Below, piece by piece: positions 7,868-15,739 of a DNA stretch of 32,672 nucleotides. Below the pieces are notes generated by a model. It was given only the letters and a program-made list of their open reading frames with translations, did not search any database and was not told where the DNA came from. The stretch spans positions 1-32,672 of the forward strand of contig JALONJ010000013.1 in the NCBI GenBank assembly GCA_025455045.1, read 5' to 3'. A program made the translations under genes and the position numbers. Within the stretch, counting starts at the first letter, position 1. Each line of letters begins with the position of its first letter. The stretch comes from Microscillaceae bacterium (GTDB lineage Bacteria; Bacteroidota; Bacteroidia; Cytophagales; Microscillaceae).

Positions 7868-8053
7868 ATGAAAACCTCCCATAAAAAAGAAATTGACCTG
7901 ATTGAGCTTGGTGTTTTGGTCAAAAACGACCAAAAACTCTCTAATCAACTCGAAGATGCCTTGATTTTTACTTGGCTCAACGAAATAAAGCCCGAATGGA
8001 AAGCCCTCAATGATATAAAACTAGACCTGAGCGAGTTTGAAGATTGGCTCTAG
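7868..8053 (+). CDS. Hypothetical 61-residue protein
   Basis: A short open frame of 61 residues begins with a basic stretch (MKTSHKKE) and continues as an amphipathic, acidic helical protein ending FEDWL. It has about 20 charged residues, no membrane segment and no cysteine. Codon use resembles neighbouring genes (gaa, aaa, ctc) and amino-acid composition is protein-like. There is no clear ribosome binding site, but that is normal in Bacteroidota. It lies 171 bases after the AIM24-family gene on the same strand with no terminator visible between them. I do not recognise the family. It could be a fragment of a longer decayed gene. Confidence 0.45.
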   Translation: MKTSHKKEIDLIELGVLVKNDQKLSNQLEDALIFTWLNEIKPEWKALNDIKLDLSEFEDWL

Positions 8054-8085
8054 CGGTAGTTGTTGAGTATCCGGTTTTGAGTTCT

Positions 8086-8125
8086 CGATTGAGAATCTTC
8101 GCCACTTTTGAGGAAAAATTGTAGC
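8086..8125 (+). repeat. Partial copy of the MITE-like element end
   Basis: GAATCTTCGCCAC followed by TTTTGAGGAAA resembles the left end of the element at 4600 (GGTTCTTCACCAC, TTTTCAGGAA). No matching right end or direct flank is evident, so this is probably a remnant. Confidence 0.45.
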
Positions 8126-8214
8126 GTAGGCTGTGAGCCGGCACGTGTAAATAAGTTGAAGTTAAGCATAAAGCGAGAATTTCCTAAAAAAAGGTAAGTA
8201 AACATTATATTTTC

Positions 8215-8241
8215 ATAAGTTGCTGATTATCAGATACTTAT
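8215..8241. repeat. TGATWATCA palindrome, copy 9
   Basis: Core TGATTATCA at 8224-8232. Arms ATAAGTTGC and GATACTTAT. Confidence 0.88.
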
Positions 8242-8276
8242 AAAAAAAGAACTTAGTTAAATTTTCTCTGAAACCC

Positions 8277-8315
8277 AAAGTTTTGCCAGATAGCATTTCG
8301 GGCAAAACTTTTTTA
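8277..8315 (+). terminator. Intrinsic-terminator-like hairpin
   Basis: Perfect 11-bp arms AAAGTTTTGCC (8277-8287) and GGCAAAACTTT (8301-8311) are followed by further T residues. On the + strand it would end transcripts from the small ORF at 7868-8053, although it is 220 bases away. No convergent gene is present. The rest of 8054-8742 holds only repeats. Confidence 0.5.
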
Positions 8316-8508
8316 TTTATTGAATAGTCATTCAATTTTTTATTTATCAATTTCGCCCTTGCTGTTTGAATGTATTGGTAAGTAAATTTACTACTCTGCC
8401 CGAGGCAAGCATTTGGGCTGATAAATTGTCTTAGAAATACGTTAATCCACCAGAGACCGACAAGTTTATAAAACGGGCTAGTATTGATTAGCCAAAAGCA
8501 GATAAGCT

Positions 8509-8535
8509 GTAATATCCTGATTATCAATGACTTAT
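8509..8535. repeat. TGATWATCA palindrome, copy 10
   Basis: Core TGATTATCA at 8518-8526. Arms GTAATATCC and ATGACTTAT. Confidence 0.82.
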
Positions 8536-8579
8536 GCTTTTAAAAGTATTAATTATTTTGGGTTTATTTTTGTCTATTC

Positions 8580-8683
8580 ATTGATACGGGCGCATTTCAA
8601 ATTTACTACCTATCACCCTCTCCTTCGGAGAGGGCTGGGTGAGGCAAAAGAAATGCGTAAATTTGAAATGCGCCCATTGATAC
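8580..8683. mobile_element. 88-bp inverted-repeat element with 8-bp target-site duplication
   Basis: Perfect 18-bp terminal inverted repeats at 8588-8605 and 8658-8675 begin GGGCGCATTTC and end GAAATGCGCCC. They are flanked directly by ATTGATAC on both sides (8580-8587, 8676-8683). The middle holds a second hairpin, CCCTCTC-C(TTCG)G-GAGAGGG, with a stable UUCG-type tetraloop. No coding capacity. A non-autonomous transposed hairpin is the simplest reading. Confidence 0.8.
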
Positions 8684-8693
8684 TTAAATTGAT

Positions 8694-8701
8694 TAACTTT
8701 G
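8694..8701 (+). promoter_or_regulatory. Possible Bacteroidota -7 box (TAnnTTTG)
   Basis: TAACTTTG matches the Bacteroidota -7 consensus and lies 41 bases before the sulfotransferase ATG. A TTG occurs at 8677-8679, but the 14-base spacing is shorter than usual, so the call is weak. Confidence 0.3.
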
Positions 8702-8742
8702 TCCTTAATTTTTGAAAAATATCATTACGCTAAAATATTAAA

Positions 8743-9600
8743 ATGGATAAGACGATATATGGCTATTTTGGACACCCCAAATGTGCTTCTAAATGGATGA
8801 GTGGCATTGCATTGGGGGTGGGCAATGCAATGGGCTTTAAGATATATCAAGGGCATTATGCTCTAAAAAAAATAGAACCAAAACGAGATATTGAAGATGC
8901 AGGCATTGATTTTATTATCAGTCAAAATACCAATTATGAAAAAGTAGCCCCCCTGACCAATTACAAGGGAGTTCATTTATTTCGTGACCCGCGTGATATG
9001 CTGGTTTCAGGCTATTTTTCTTATAAATATTCGCATAGCCATCTCCAACAAAAAACATTTTTAAAATTATATAACTTGATTTCTGATTTAAAAGACAAAG
9101 ATATAGATGAGGGCTTGTTGATGGTTTTGGATTTTGATGAGTATGATTTTAATTTTTTAAAAACTTGGAATTATGATGACCCCAATATCCTAAATGTTCG
9201 CTTAGAAGATTTAACCCAAAATACCTACGAAAATCTGGCAAAAATATTTGACTTTTTGGGTTTATTGGCTAAGGAAAATAAATACTCGAGTTTTAGCTAT
9301 TATCTTTTTTATCTGCTAGGTTTATACAATCGAGTGATTCGAAAACTCAAGATGCCTTATTTAGTCATCAAACAAAAAAAATTGCCCTCCCGATATTTAA
9401 AAAAAATAAATGACCAGCTCAGTTTTGAAAAACTATCCGGCGGGCGCAAAACAGGCAACGAAAACATCAAATCTCACTACCGCAAAGGGCAAGCCGGCGA
9501 TTGGAAAAATTATTTTAAAGAAGAACATAAAATTATTTTCAAAGAAAAATACGGCGATTTGTTAATCAAACTGGGCTATGAAAAAGACCTTCATTGGTAA
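8743..9600 (+). CDS. PAPS-dependent sulfotransferase
   Basis: It transfers sulfate from PAPS to a hydroxyl or amine of an unidentified acceptor. The 5'-phosphosulfate loop is GHPKCASKWM (residues 10-19, with K13 in the catalytic position). The 3'-phosphate site is R81-DPRDMLV-S89. The C-terminal cofactor loop RKGQAGDW (247-254) is typical of the Sulfotransfer_1/3 fold. At 285 residues it is full length. There is no signal peptide, so it should act in the cytoplasm, possibly on a lipid, polysaccharide precursor or small metabolite. No PAPS-synthesis or polysaccharide genes are nearby. It is isolated between a MITE-like element and a strong terminator, which suggests an independently acquired gene. 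The ATG at 8743 places the P-loop ten residues in, as expected. Confidence 0.85.
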   Translation: MDKTIYGYFGHPKCASKWMSGIALGVGNAMGFKIYQGHYALKKIEPKRDIEDAGIDFIISQNTNYEKVAPLTNYKGVHLFRDPRDMLVSGYFSYKYSHSHLQQKTFLKLYNLISDLKDKDIDEGLLMVLDFDEYDFNFLKTWNYDDPNILNVRLEDLTQNTYENLAKIFDFLGLLAKENKYSSFSYYLFYLLGLYNRVIRKLKMPYLVIKQKKLPSRYLKKINDQLSFEKLSGGRKTGNENIKSHYRKGQAGDWKNYFKEEHKIIFKEKYGDLLIKLGYEKDLHW

Positions 9601-9617
9601 ATAACCGATTTCAACTT

Positions 9618-9647
9618 GAGAAGTAAGCAAATACTTCTCTTTTTTTT
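9618..9647 (+). terminator. Intrinsic terminator after the sulfotransferase gene
   Basis: Perfect 8-bp stem GAGAAGTA / TACTTCTC (9618-9625, 9632-9639) with a 6-base loop, followed by eight T. It lies 17 bases after the stop codon. Confidence 0.9.
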
Positions 9648-9786
9648 GCTATGGTATCTACAAAAACCTATGCAAATCCGATATTTTTCAAAATCCGGTA
9701 TTTCTTTTACCTAGCCAAATCCTTACGTTCACCCCAAAAAAATCGCCGTTCACTACAAATGTCAAAAATCTTGTTTTTATACAATC

Positions 9787-9794
9787 TACATTTG
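9787..9794 (+). promoter_or_regulatory. Possible Bacteroidota -7 box (TAnnTTTG)
   Basis: TACATTTG lies 56 bases before the symporter ATG, in a gap that begins with a terminator, so a promoter is needed here. A TTG at 9771-9773 is closer than the usual -33 spacing. Confidence 0.35.
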
Positions 9795-9849
9795 AAATGT
9801 TTATAATTCTTAAATAAATTCTATTGTATAGAAAAACATTACAAATTGT

Positions 9850-11367
9850 ATGGCATCTCCCGAATTGGTTACGGCTACTTGGATTTTGATTGTGATTTAT
9901 GTGGTGATTACGCTCCTGATTGTGGTTCGGGGGGCAGTGAAAACCAAAACCGTGGCGGATTATGCTTTGGGCAATGTGGGATTTTCGCCGGTTGCAGTCG
10001 GTTTGGCATTGGCGGCTTCGATGACCAGTGCGGCTACCTTTATCATCAATCCGGGGTTTGTGGCTTTTTATGGCTTGAGTGCGGTGCTTTCAATGGCAAT
10101 TATGCTGCCGATTGGGGCTTTGGTTTCTTTGTATGTGATGACCAAAGGATTTCGCAAACAAGGGCAAGCCGTAAAAGCCCTCACAATGGCGCAGTGGATT
10201 GGCAATCGCTATGGCAGCAAATCCTTTGCTTTGTTTTTTGCTTTTTTGTCTTTATTGCTCATTACTTTCATTGTCTTGATTTGTGTGGGTTTGACCGCCA
10301 TTTTAGCCCAATCGCTCAATCTTGAGGCTTTGTCGGTTTTGATTGGGATAGTAGTTTTTGTGTTTGGGTATATGATGTTTGGTGGGGCAAATTCAATGGT
10401 TTACACCAATGTATTGCAAGCAATATTGATGTTGGCAGTTGCCATCATCTTGTTAGGCTCGGGCTATGAGCATTTTAGTCAGGGAATTGAGGGTTTTTTA
10501 GCCAAATTAAACACCATAGACCCCAATTTGACCACTTCCAGCAATCTCAAAAGCCCTTTGTTTAGAGATTATTTTGAGATTATTTTGTGTCAATTAATTG
10601 TTGGTATCGCCATCGTTTGCCAGCCCCACATCATTACCAAATCTTTGCTATTGAAAAGTGAAAAAGATGTCAATGCTTATTTGTGGGTAGGTATTTTGGT
10701 AGAAGCATTGTTTTTCTTGGTGATTTTTGTGGGTTTGTATGCCCGTTTAGAATTTCCCGATTTGCAATTAACCGACAAAAAATTGAAAGTTGATACGATA
10801 ATGTCGGCTTATGTAGTCAAAAAATTCTCGGTTTATGTAGGGTTATTGGTGGTATTGGGCTTGATTTCGGCAGGTTTATCTACCTTAGAAGGTTTGGTTC
10901 AATCACTTTCTACCACTATTACTACCGATATTTTTAAACCCTTGTTGGGCAAGTTTATTTTCCCTACCCAACACCGCCGGGGCATCATCTCGGAAGTAAA
11001 CTTCAATCGCTTGATAATCAGCATTTTAGGCTTTATTTCTATTTTGATTTCTTATCAACAAATTCAAAATCCCAATCTGAGTGTAGGCATTTTTGCCCAA
11101 AATGGGGTGTATGCCTACTTTTCGGCGGCTTTTGTGCCGGTTTTGTTTGGCACTTTTTTAAAAGACACACCTCTGTTGGCGGTAGTATCGGCGGCAGTTA
11201 CGGCGGTAGTAGTGCATTTTGGGGTGTATTATGGGCAACTTACGCCCTATACCCAAGGGGCAATTGCCAATCCGGGGGTGGCTTCGGCTTTGGCTATTAT
11301 CAGTTCACTGCTGGTCGGTGGCGTTTTTTATTTTACTTTTCGCCCAAGCATAATTCATAATTCATAA
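9850..11367 (+). CDS. Sodium:solute symporter (SSS family)
   Basis: A 505-residue inner-membrane protein with about thirteen hydrophobic segments. The conserved SSS stretch ALAASMTSAATFIINPGFVAFYG lies near residues 53-75. Further family features are SLSTTITTDIF near residue 355 and the QPHIITKSLL region near residue 258. The family couples Na+ entry to uptake of sugars, amino acids, carboxylates or vitamins; this one looks closest to the acetate/pantothenate/proline branch, but the substrate is not determinable. The ATG at 9850 gives a short periplasmic N-terminus before the first segment. A TonB-dependent receptor follows after 67 bases on the same strand, so the pair could form an outer- and inner-membrane uptake route. 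A palindrome overlaps the stop codon. Confidence 0.88.
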   Translation: MASPELVTATWILIVIYVVITLLIVVRGAVKTKTVADYALGNVGFSPVAVGLALAASMTSAATFIINPGFVAFYGLSAVLSMAIMLPIGALVSLYVMTKGFRKQGQAVKALTMAQWIGNRYGSKSFALFFAFLSLLLITFIVLICVGLTAILAQSLNLEALSVLIGIVVFVFGYMMFGGANSMVYTNVLQAILMLAVAIILLGSGYEHFSQGIEGFLAKLNTIDPNLTTSSNLKSPLFRDYFEIILCQLIVGIAIVCQPHIITKSLLLKSEKDVNAYLWVGILVEALFFLVIFVGLYARLEFPDLQLTDKKLKVDTIMSAYVVKKFSVYVGLLVVLGLISAGLSTLEGLVQSLSTTITTDIFKPLLGKFIFPTQHRRGIISEVNFNRLIISILGFISILISYQQIQNPNLSVGIFAQNGVYAYFSAAFVPVLFGTFLKDTPLLAVVSAAVTAVVVHFGVYYGQLTPYTQGAIANPGVASALAIISSLLVGGVFYFTFRPSIIHNS

Positions 11368-11390
11368 TTCATTGATTATCAAATACTTAT
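11364..11390. repeat. TGATWATCA palindrome, copy 11, overlapping a stop codon
   Basis: Core TGATTATCA at 11373-11381. Arms ATAATTCAT and AATACTTAT. The left arm contains the TAA of the symporter gene (11365-11367). Confidence 0.78.
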
Positions 11391-11434
11391 ACAGAAATAA
11401 AATTTAAAAATAAAATAAACCCAATTAAATAATT

Positions 11435-13942
11435 ATGATACAACAATTTACTAAAAGACTGTTTTTAATAGGAATCAGTCTGTTCATTAGTTTTAGTGCG
11501 TTTGCCCAAACTAAAATTGCGGGCAAAGCGGTTGATAGCGAATCCGGCTCGGGGCTTCCGGGTGTGAATGTGGTGGTAAAAGGAACGGCAGTTGGTACAA
11601 TCACCGACAACAATGGGGCTTTTGCGATTGAAGTAAAACTGACTCCACCATTTACCTTATTATTTTCGTATGTGGGCTATGGCACCCAAGAATTGCTCGT
11701 AGATGGCAGTAATTTGGACAATGTTGAGGTGAAAATGTCTGCCGGAACGTTATTGAGTGATGAGATAGTGGTTTCAGCTTCGCGCCGTCCCGAAAAACTG
11801 ACCGAAGCTCCTTCCGCGATTAGCGTTATCAACTCTGCCGATTTTGAGCGCGCCCCTACTTTCAACATTGGTGAGTTAGCCTCTAAGTTGCAAGGGGTTG
11901 AGTTTGTGCGTACCGGCGTAAATGGCGTAGGTTTTAACATTCGAGGTTTTAACAATGCTTTCAATGCCAAAATATTGACTTTGACCGATGGCAGAAACTC
12001 AATGATGGCGGGCGGTAGTGGTTTGCCGGCGGGGATTATGAACACGGTTATCAAAGAAGATATTGAGCGTTTTGAGGTAGTTTTGGGTCCGGCTTCGGCT
12101 TTGTATGGTCCTAATGCTCACAATGGCGTGGTCAATTTGATTACCAAAGACCCCCGCCGTAGCGAAGGTACAACAGTAGTGCTGAGTGCCGGAAACCAAG
12201 ATGTCGTTTCGGCAAGGCTACGCCGAGCGCAAAAAATCAACGATAAATTTGCTTACAAAGTCAATTTGGAATACTCTCGCGGCAAAGACTTCGAGTTTAG
12301 AGATAGTGTGTATGTGGGTGGAGCGGCTTTTGGATTGCCAGCTACCAGTGTTGCCGAAAGAAATGTCGATTTTAACTTTCGGCATATTCGGGGGGAGGCG
12401 GCTCTTTACTACGCGGTCAATAAAAACTCTGATATTATTGTTTCGTATGGAGGTAGCCAAAACAACTTTTTGGGAGTCAATAATGTAGGACGTAATCAAA
12501 TCCGTGATTGGCGATTCTCTTATTTACAAGCTCGTTATGTATCGCCCCACGTGTTTGCCCAAGTGTATTATACTTGGACAAATGTAGGCTCTACGTATGG
12601 CATCACTCCTTATACCCGCGATTATCATAACTTTGCCAATGCTAATACTCCGGCAAGACTAACCCCCAACGAAGCCGAAGCCTTTGCTTTAAGATTGGGC
12701 AATCGTTTCAAAGAAACCTCGGGCAGATGGAACGCCGAAGTACAATATAATGGAACTTGGAAAAAGTTTTTCTTTGTTGCCGGATTGAGTTATCAAAAAG
12801 ACCTGCCTAACACCTTTGGCACTTCTTTGGTAGATGCCCCAGATGCACAAGGCAATCAAAATTTGATTACCATACAGCAGTTTGGGGGAGTTTTGCAAGT
12901 AGAACGCGAATTGGGAGCAGGTTTCAAATTTGTTGCCGCCGCTCGTTTGGATAATCATAGCGTATTTGGCAACTTGTTTGCGCCCAAAGGTGGTTTGTTG
13001 TGGAATGGTTTAGGCGGTACTTTTCGGGTTACTTATGGACGGGCTTTTGCCGCTCCTATTATTTTGTTCCAATCTGCCAATGTATTCAACCTTGTATTTG
13101 GCAATGGCAAAGGTGTAACTTATGTGCCTATTGGCAGCACCACTGAGGTAAGCACCACACCTATCAAACCCGAAAGCTTGGGCACTTTGGAAATAGGTTA
13201 TAAAGGCGTAATTGCCAAAAAGCTATTTGTAGATGTAAATGGCTACTATTCCAATACCAAAAACTTCTTAAGCCCGACCATTACCCTCTTGGGTAGAGCC
13301 GTAAGAGTAGGCGATGTACCGGTAACTCCGGCTTCTTCCGCGTTCTTTTTGACCTATTTCAATTATGGCAAGGTAGCTTCTTATGGGGCGGATTTGGGTT
13401 TGAATTATATGGCTAGTCAGTATGTAAATATTGGACTTAAGTATTCATATTTTGGTTCTGACATTACTCAAGACAAGATGGAAAATGATGCCAACCAAGA
13501 CGGTTATGTATCAGCCGAAGAAAAAAGCCTCAATGCGCCGCAAAATCGGATTGTAGCCAACATTGCTTTGAATAATTTGTTTAACAAAAAATTCTTTGCC
13601 AACTTCTCGATGCGTTGGGTACAAGCCTTTGATTTTTATTCAGGCAATCAAATTGCTACTGCTGATGGTGCCGGACAACGTGGACGCGTATTGATTGGTC
13701 CCGGAACCAACCGAATCACAGGTCAAGTGCGTACGACTGATACTTTTGCTTTCAAAAACTTTAATTATGGGGCATTAGGCGGGTTTACCAGTTTTGACTT
13801 TAGTGCCGGTTATCGTTTTAGCAAAATGGTTCAATTGGGCGGCGGAGTTTCCAATATTTTCAATGCCAAACAGCGCGAATTTGTCGGTTCACCAATTATC
13901 GGACGTTTGTATTCATTTGAATTAAGATTTAATTTACCCTAA
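11435..13942 (+). CDS. TonB-dependent outer-membrane receptor
   Basis: The order of parts is classical. A signal peptide (1-25, ending FSAFAQ) comes first. A carboxypeptidase D regulatory-like beta domain follows at about 27-115 (GLPGVNVVVKGT...GAFAIEV...VGYGTQELLV). The plug domain is at about 120-245 (DEIVVSASRRPEKLTEAPSA, LGPASALYGPNAHNGVVNLITKDP). A beta-barrel runs to the C-terminus. Total length 835 fits TonB receptors that are not SusC-like. It imports a bulky ligand with energy from TonB/ExbBD; no SusD partner is adjacent, which argues against a polysaccharide locus. An EF-hand-like loop, DANQDGYVSAEE, lies at 685-696 in the barrel. The upstream symporter may handle the same nutrient. 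A terminator follows at 13967. Confidence 0.93.
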   Translation: MIQQFTKRLFLIGISLFISFSAFAQTKIAGKAVDSESGSGLPGVNVVVKGTAVGTITDNNGAFAIEVKLTPPFTLLFSYVGYGTQELLVDGSNLDNVEVKMSAGTLLSDEIVVSASRRPEKLTEAPSAISVINSADFERAPTFNIGELASKLQGVEFVRTGVNGVGFNIRGFNNAFNAKILTLTDGRNSMMAGGSGLPAGIMNTVIKEDIERFEVVLGPASALYGPNAHNGVVNLITKDPRRSEGTTVVLSAGNQDVVSARLRRAQKINDKFAYKVNLEYSRGKDFEFRDSVYVGGAAFGLPATSVAERNVDFNFRHIRGEAALYYAVNKNSDIIVSYGGSQNNFLGVNNVGRNQIRDWRFSYLQARYVSPHVFAQVYYTWTNVGSTYGITPYTRDYHNFANANTPARLTPNEAEAFALRLGNRFKETSGRWNAEVQYNGTWKKFFFVAGLSYQKDLPNTFGTSLVDAPDAQGNQNLITIQQFGGVLQVERELGAGFKFVAAARLDNHSVFGNLFAPKGGLLWNGLGGTFRVTYGRAFAAPIILFQSANVFNLVFGNGKGVTYVPIGSTTEVSTTPIKPESLGTLEIGYKGVIAKKLFVDVNGYYSNTKNFLSPTITLLGRAVRVGDVPVTPASSAFFLTYFNYGKVASYGADLGLNYMASQYVNIGLKYSYFGSDITQDKMENDANQDGYVSAEEKSLNAPQNRIVANIALNNLFNKKFFANFSMRWVQAFDFYSGNQIATADGAGQRGRVLIGPGTNRITGQVRTTDTFAFKNFNYGALGGFTSFDFSAGYRFSKMVQLGGGVSNIFNAKQREFVGSPIIGRLYSFELRFNLP

Positions 13943-13966
13943 TCATTTGACAAGCAAATAATTATC

Positions 13967-14005
13967 AAGTGTCGAGTAGTTTTCCATAATTATTCGGCAC
14001 TTTTG
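13967..14005 (+). terminator. Terminator after the TonB receptor gene
   Basis: Arms 13967-13979 and 13990-14002 pair over 13 positions as RNA, with three G-U pairs (AAGTGTCGAGTAG with TTATTCGGCACTT), and are followed by T residues. The G-U pairs make the stem work only on the + strand. Confidence 0.7.
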
Positions 14006-14090
14006 TTTAATTTAACGTGAATATTTTAAAGCATATTAAAAAAGTACAAAAAATTAAATATTTAAAAAATAATGCAAAACGCCCCCATTC

Positions 14091-14237
14091 GTCATCCTGT
14101 AAGGAACTTTATTGAATTGCTATGTCTTAAAATAGTTCTGTAATTAATTGAAAATCAACAAATTACATTTCTCCCCCTCTTTCGGAGGGGGCAGGGGGGA
14201 GGCTGATGAAAGTTCACAAAGTTCCTTACAGGATGAC
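14091..14237. mobile_element. 147-bp inverted-repeat element
   Basis: Perfect 20-bp terminal inverted repeats at 14091-14110 and 14218-14237 (GTCATCCTGTAAGG... and complement). Inside are a TGATWATCA-type palindrome near the centre and a C/G-rich hairpin (CCCCCTC...GAGGGGG, about 14171-14189) resembling the one inside the 8580 element. I see no direct flanking duplication. No coding capacity. Confidence 0.65.
14140..14166. repeat. TGATWATCA palindrome, copy 12 (variant core)
   Basis: Core TGAAAATCA at 14149-14157. Arms GTAATTAAT and ACAAATTAC. It lies inside the inverted-repeat element at 14091-14237. Confidence 0.65.
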
Positions 14238-14408
14238 CTATTTGTGTTTTTTTTAATTTTTCTGACACAAAATTTATTTTATTAACTAATTGACTACCAA
14301 TGTTTTACGGGCTTTTGCATAAATATTTAAAATATTCAAATATTAAAATAATACAATTTTATTTTAAAAACAATTGATAAGCCATCAAAAATAGAGTGTT
14401 TTTGCATC

Positions 14409-14435
14409 ATAACTAATTAATAATCAATTAGTTAT
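14409..14435. repeat. TGATWATCA palindrome, copy 13 (variant core)
   Basis: The two 9-bp arms (ATAACTAAT and complement) are perfect. The core is TAATAATCA at 14418-14426. The rest of 13943-14570 outside this and neighbouring repeats is AT-rich with no gene. Confidence 0.8.
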
Positions 14436-14510
14436 AAAAATATTCACGTTAATTTAGTCCTAAAATATTTCTATCAAATACCTGTAAAATTACAATACAC
14501 CTTCAAGAAT

Positions 14511-14537
14511 ATAACTAGCTGAAAATCAATTGATTAT
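14511..14537. repeat. TGATWATCA palindrome, copy 14 (variant core)
   Basis: Core TGAAAATCA at 14520-14528. Arms ATAACTAGC and ATTGATTAT. It lies 34 bases before the hydrolase ATG. Confidence 0.7.
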
Positions 14538-14570
14538 ATAATTTCTAATCTCCAATTATTAATTCTTAAT

Positions 14571-15401
14571 ATGACTCATTTTATGCAAACCAATGGTATC
14601 CAATTGCATTATTTGGATTTTGCCGGAGGTGATACTACCCTGATTTTGATGCCCGGACTTACTGCCAATGCCCACGCTTTTGACGGTTTGATTCAAGCCG
14701 GTTTAAATGCCAAGTATCGAGTAATTGCCGTTGATTTGCGCGGGCGAGGCTTGAGCGACAAACCCGAAACCGGCTACGGAATGGCTGACCACGCCCAAGA
14801 TATTTTGGGGCTGCTTGATCAATTGGGCATCCAAAAAGCCACCATTGGCGGACATTCGTTTGGGGCTTTGCTCACTTTTTATTTGGCTTCGCACTTTCCC
14901 GAAAGAGTCGAAAAAATGGTGCTGCTGGATGCCGCCGCCCAAATGCACCCCAATACCCGCGAAATGTTGGCTTCGGCAATGAGCCGCTTGGGGCAAACTT
15001 TTCCTTCGTTTGCCGATTATTTGGAATTGGTCAAAAAAGCCCCTTATCTTACCTATTGGGAAGATGCAATGCTCAGTTATTACCAAGCCGATGTACTTGA
15101 AAATGAAGACGGTACCGTTACCCAACGCTCCAATCCTTTGCATATCATCGAGGCTGTAACCAAAGTACTGAGCGAACCTTGGCTGGAGTATATGCAAAAT
15201 GTAACCCAACCCGCCATATTGCTCAATGCCACCGACGAATACAGCTTGGGCGCGCCGCTTTTGCCCAAAGAAAATGCCCTAGCTACCGTAGCTATGATGA
15301 AAAATTGTACCTATGGCGAAGTTTGGGGCAACCATCAAACAATGCTTTACGGACAAGGAGCGCAAGAAATTGTCGCGGCTATAAAAGATTTTTTGGGATA
15401 A
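14571..15401 (+). CDS. Alpha/beta hydrolase
   Basis: The alpha/beta-hydrolase fold is plain: strand and turn VIAVDLRGRGLSDKP at about 50-64, nucleophile elbow GGHSFG with S96, acid D222 (NATDEYS) and H255 (WGNHQTM). A lid-like helical region lies at about 125-190. With 276 residues and no signal peptide it is a typical cytoplasmic enzyme. The oxyanion-hole stretch LMPGLTANAHAF replaces the usual HG dipeptide. The sequence resembles lactonase, haloperoxidase-like or esterase members. The substrate cannot be assigned. Two ATGs, at 14571 and 14583, give near-identical N-termini. It is a single-gene unit with repeats on both sides. Confidence 0.85.
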   Translation: MTHFMQTNGIQLHYLDFAGGDTTLILMPGLTANAHAFDGLIQAGLNAKYRVIAVDLRGRGLSDKPETGYGMADHAQDILGLLDQLGIQKATIGGHSFGALLTFYLASHFPERVEKMVLLDAAAQMHPNTREMLASAMSRLGQTFPSFADYLELVKKAPYLTYWEDAMLSYYQADVLENEDGTVTQRSNPLHIIEAVTKVLSEPWLEYMQNVTQPAILLNATDEYSLGAPLLPKENALATVAMMKNCTYGEVWGNHQTMLYGQGAQEIVAAIKDFLG

Positions 15402-15404
15402 AAT

Positions 15405-15520
15405 GATTTAGGAATGAATAATGTAGAATGAATAATTTTTTAATTACTTGAAAATCCACCAGAGGCGGACACAGTCAAGATTTTATCAAAAAATATTGTA
15501 CGCATTATTTTGTTCTTGTT
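15405..15520. repeat. AT-rich dispersed repeat, copy A
   Basis: This stretch shares a recognisable order of words with 27925-28030: GAATGAATAATGTAG, then GTGAATAATTTTTTAAT or its close variant, then TTGAAAAT and AAAATATTGT. A decayed TGATWATCA-like core (TGAAAATCC) is at about 15449. The remainder of the 338-base gap contains a C-rich run at about 15598 and one good palindrome. Confidence 0.55.
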
Positions 15521-15666
15521 ACTTACATTTTTGAATAATTATTTTGTAATAAGGTGATGATACTATTTTTTTAAAGCAACTCAACTTATTTTTAAATCCT
15601 CCCATCCCCCATTTCGTTTGAAGGAGGTTTTTTAAAAAATAATTAGAAAAATCGATATAAAATTTC

Positions 15667-15693
15667 ATAACTATCTGACAATCAGATAGTTAT
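15667..15693. repeat. TGATWATCA palindrome, copy 15 (variant core, perfect arms)
   Basis: Arms ATAACTATC and GATAGTTAT are perfectly complementary. The core is TGACAATCA at 15676-15684. Confidence 0.85.
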
Positions 15694-15739
15694 GAATCTA
15701 ATTTGAAAATAAAATTCAAAACACTACAAGTACGTCCAG

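Noticed and set aside
8213-8527. 104-codon open frame on the - strand
   Set aside because: It runs through two palindromes and a terminator-like hairpin; composition is that of AT-rich non-coding DNA.
8527-8715. 62-codon open frame on the + strand
   Set aside because: It spans the 88-bp inverted-repeat element and its duplicated flanks.
9651-9806. 51-codon open frame on the + strand just after the terminator
   Set aside because: It begins four bases after the terminator T-run, has no ribosome-binding site, and the region looks like promoter DNA for the symporter.
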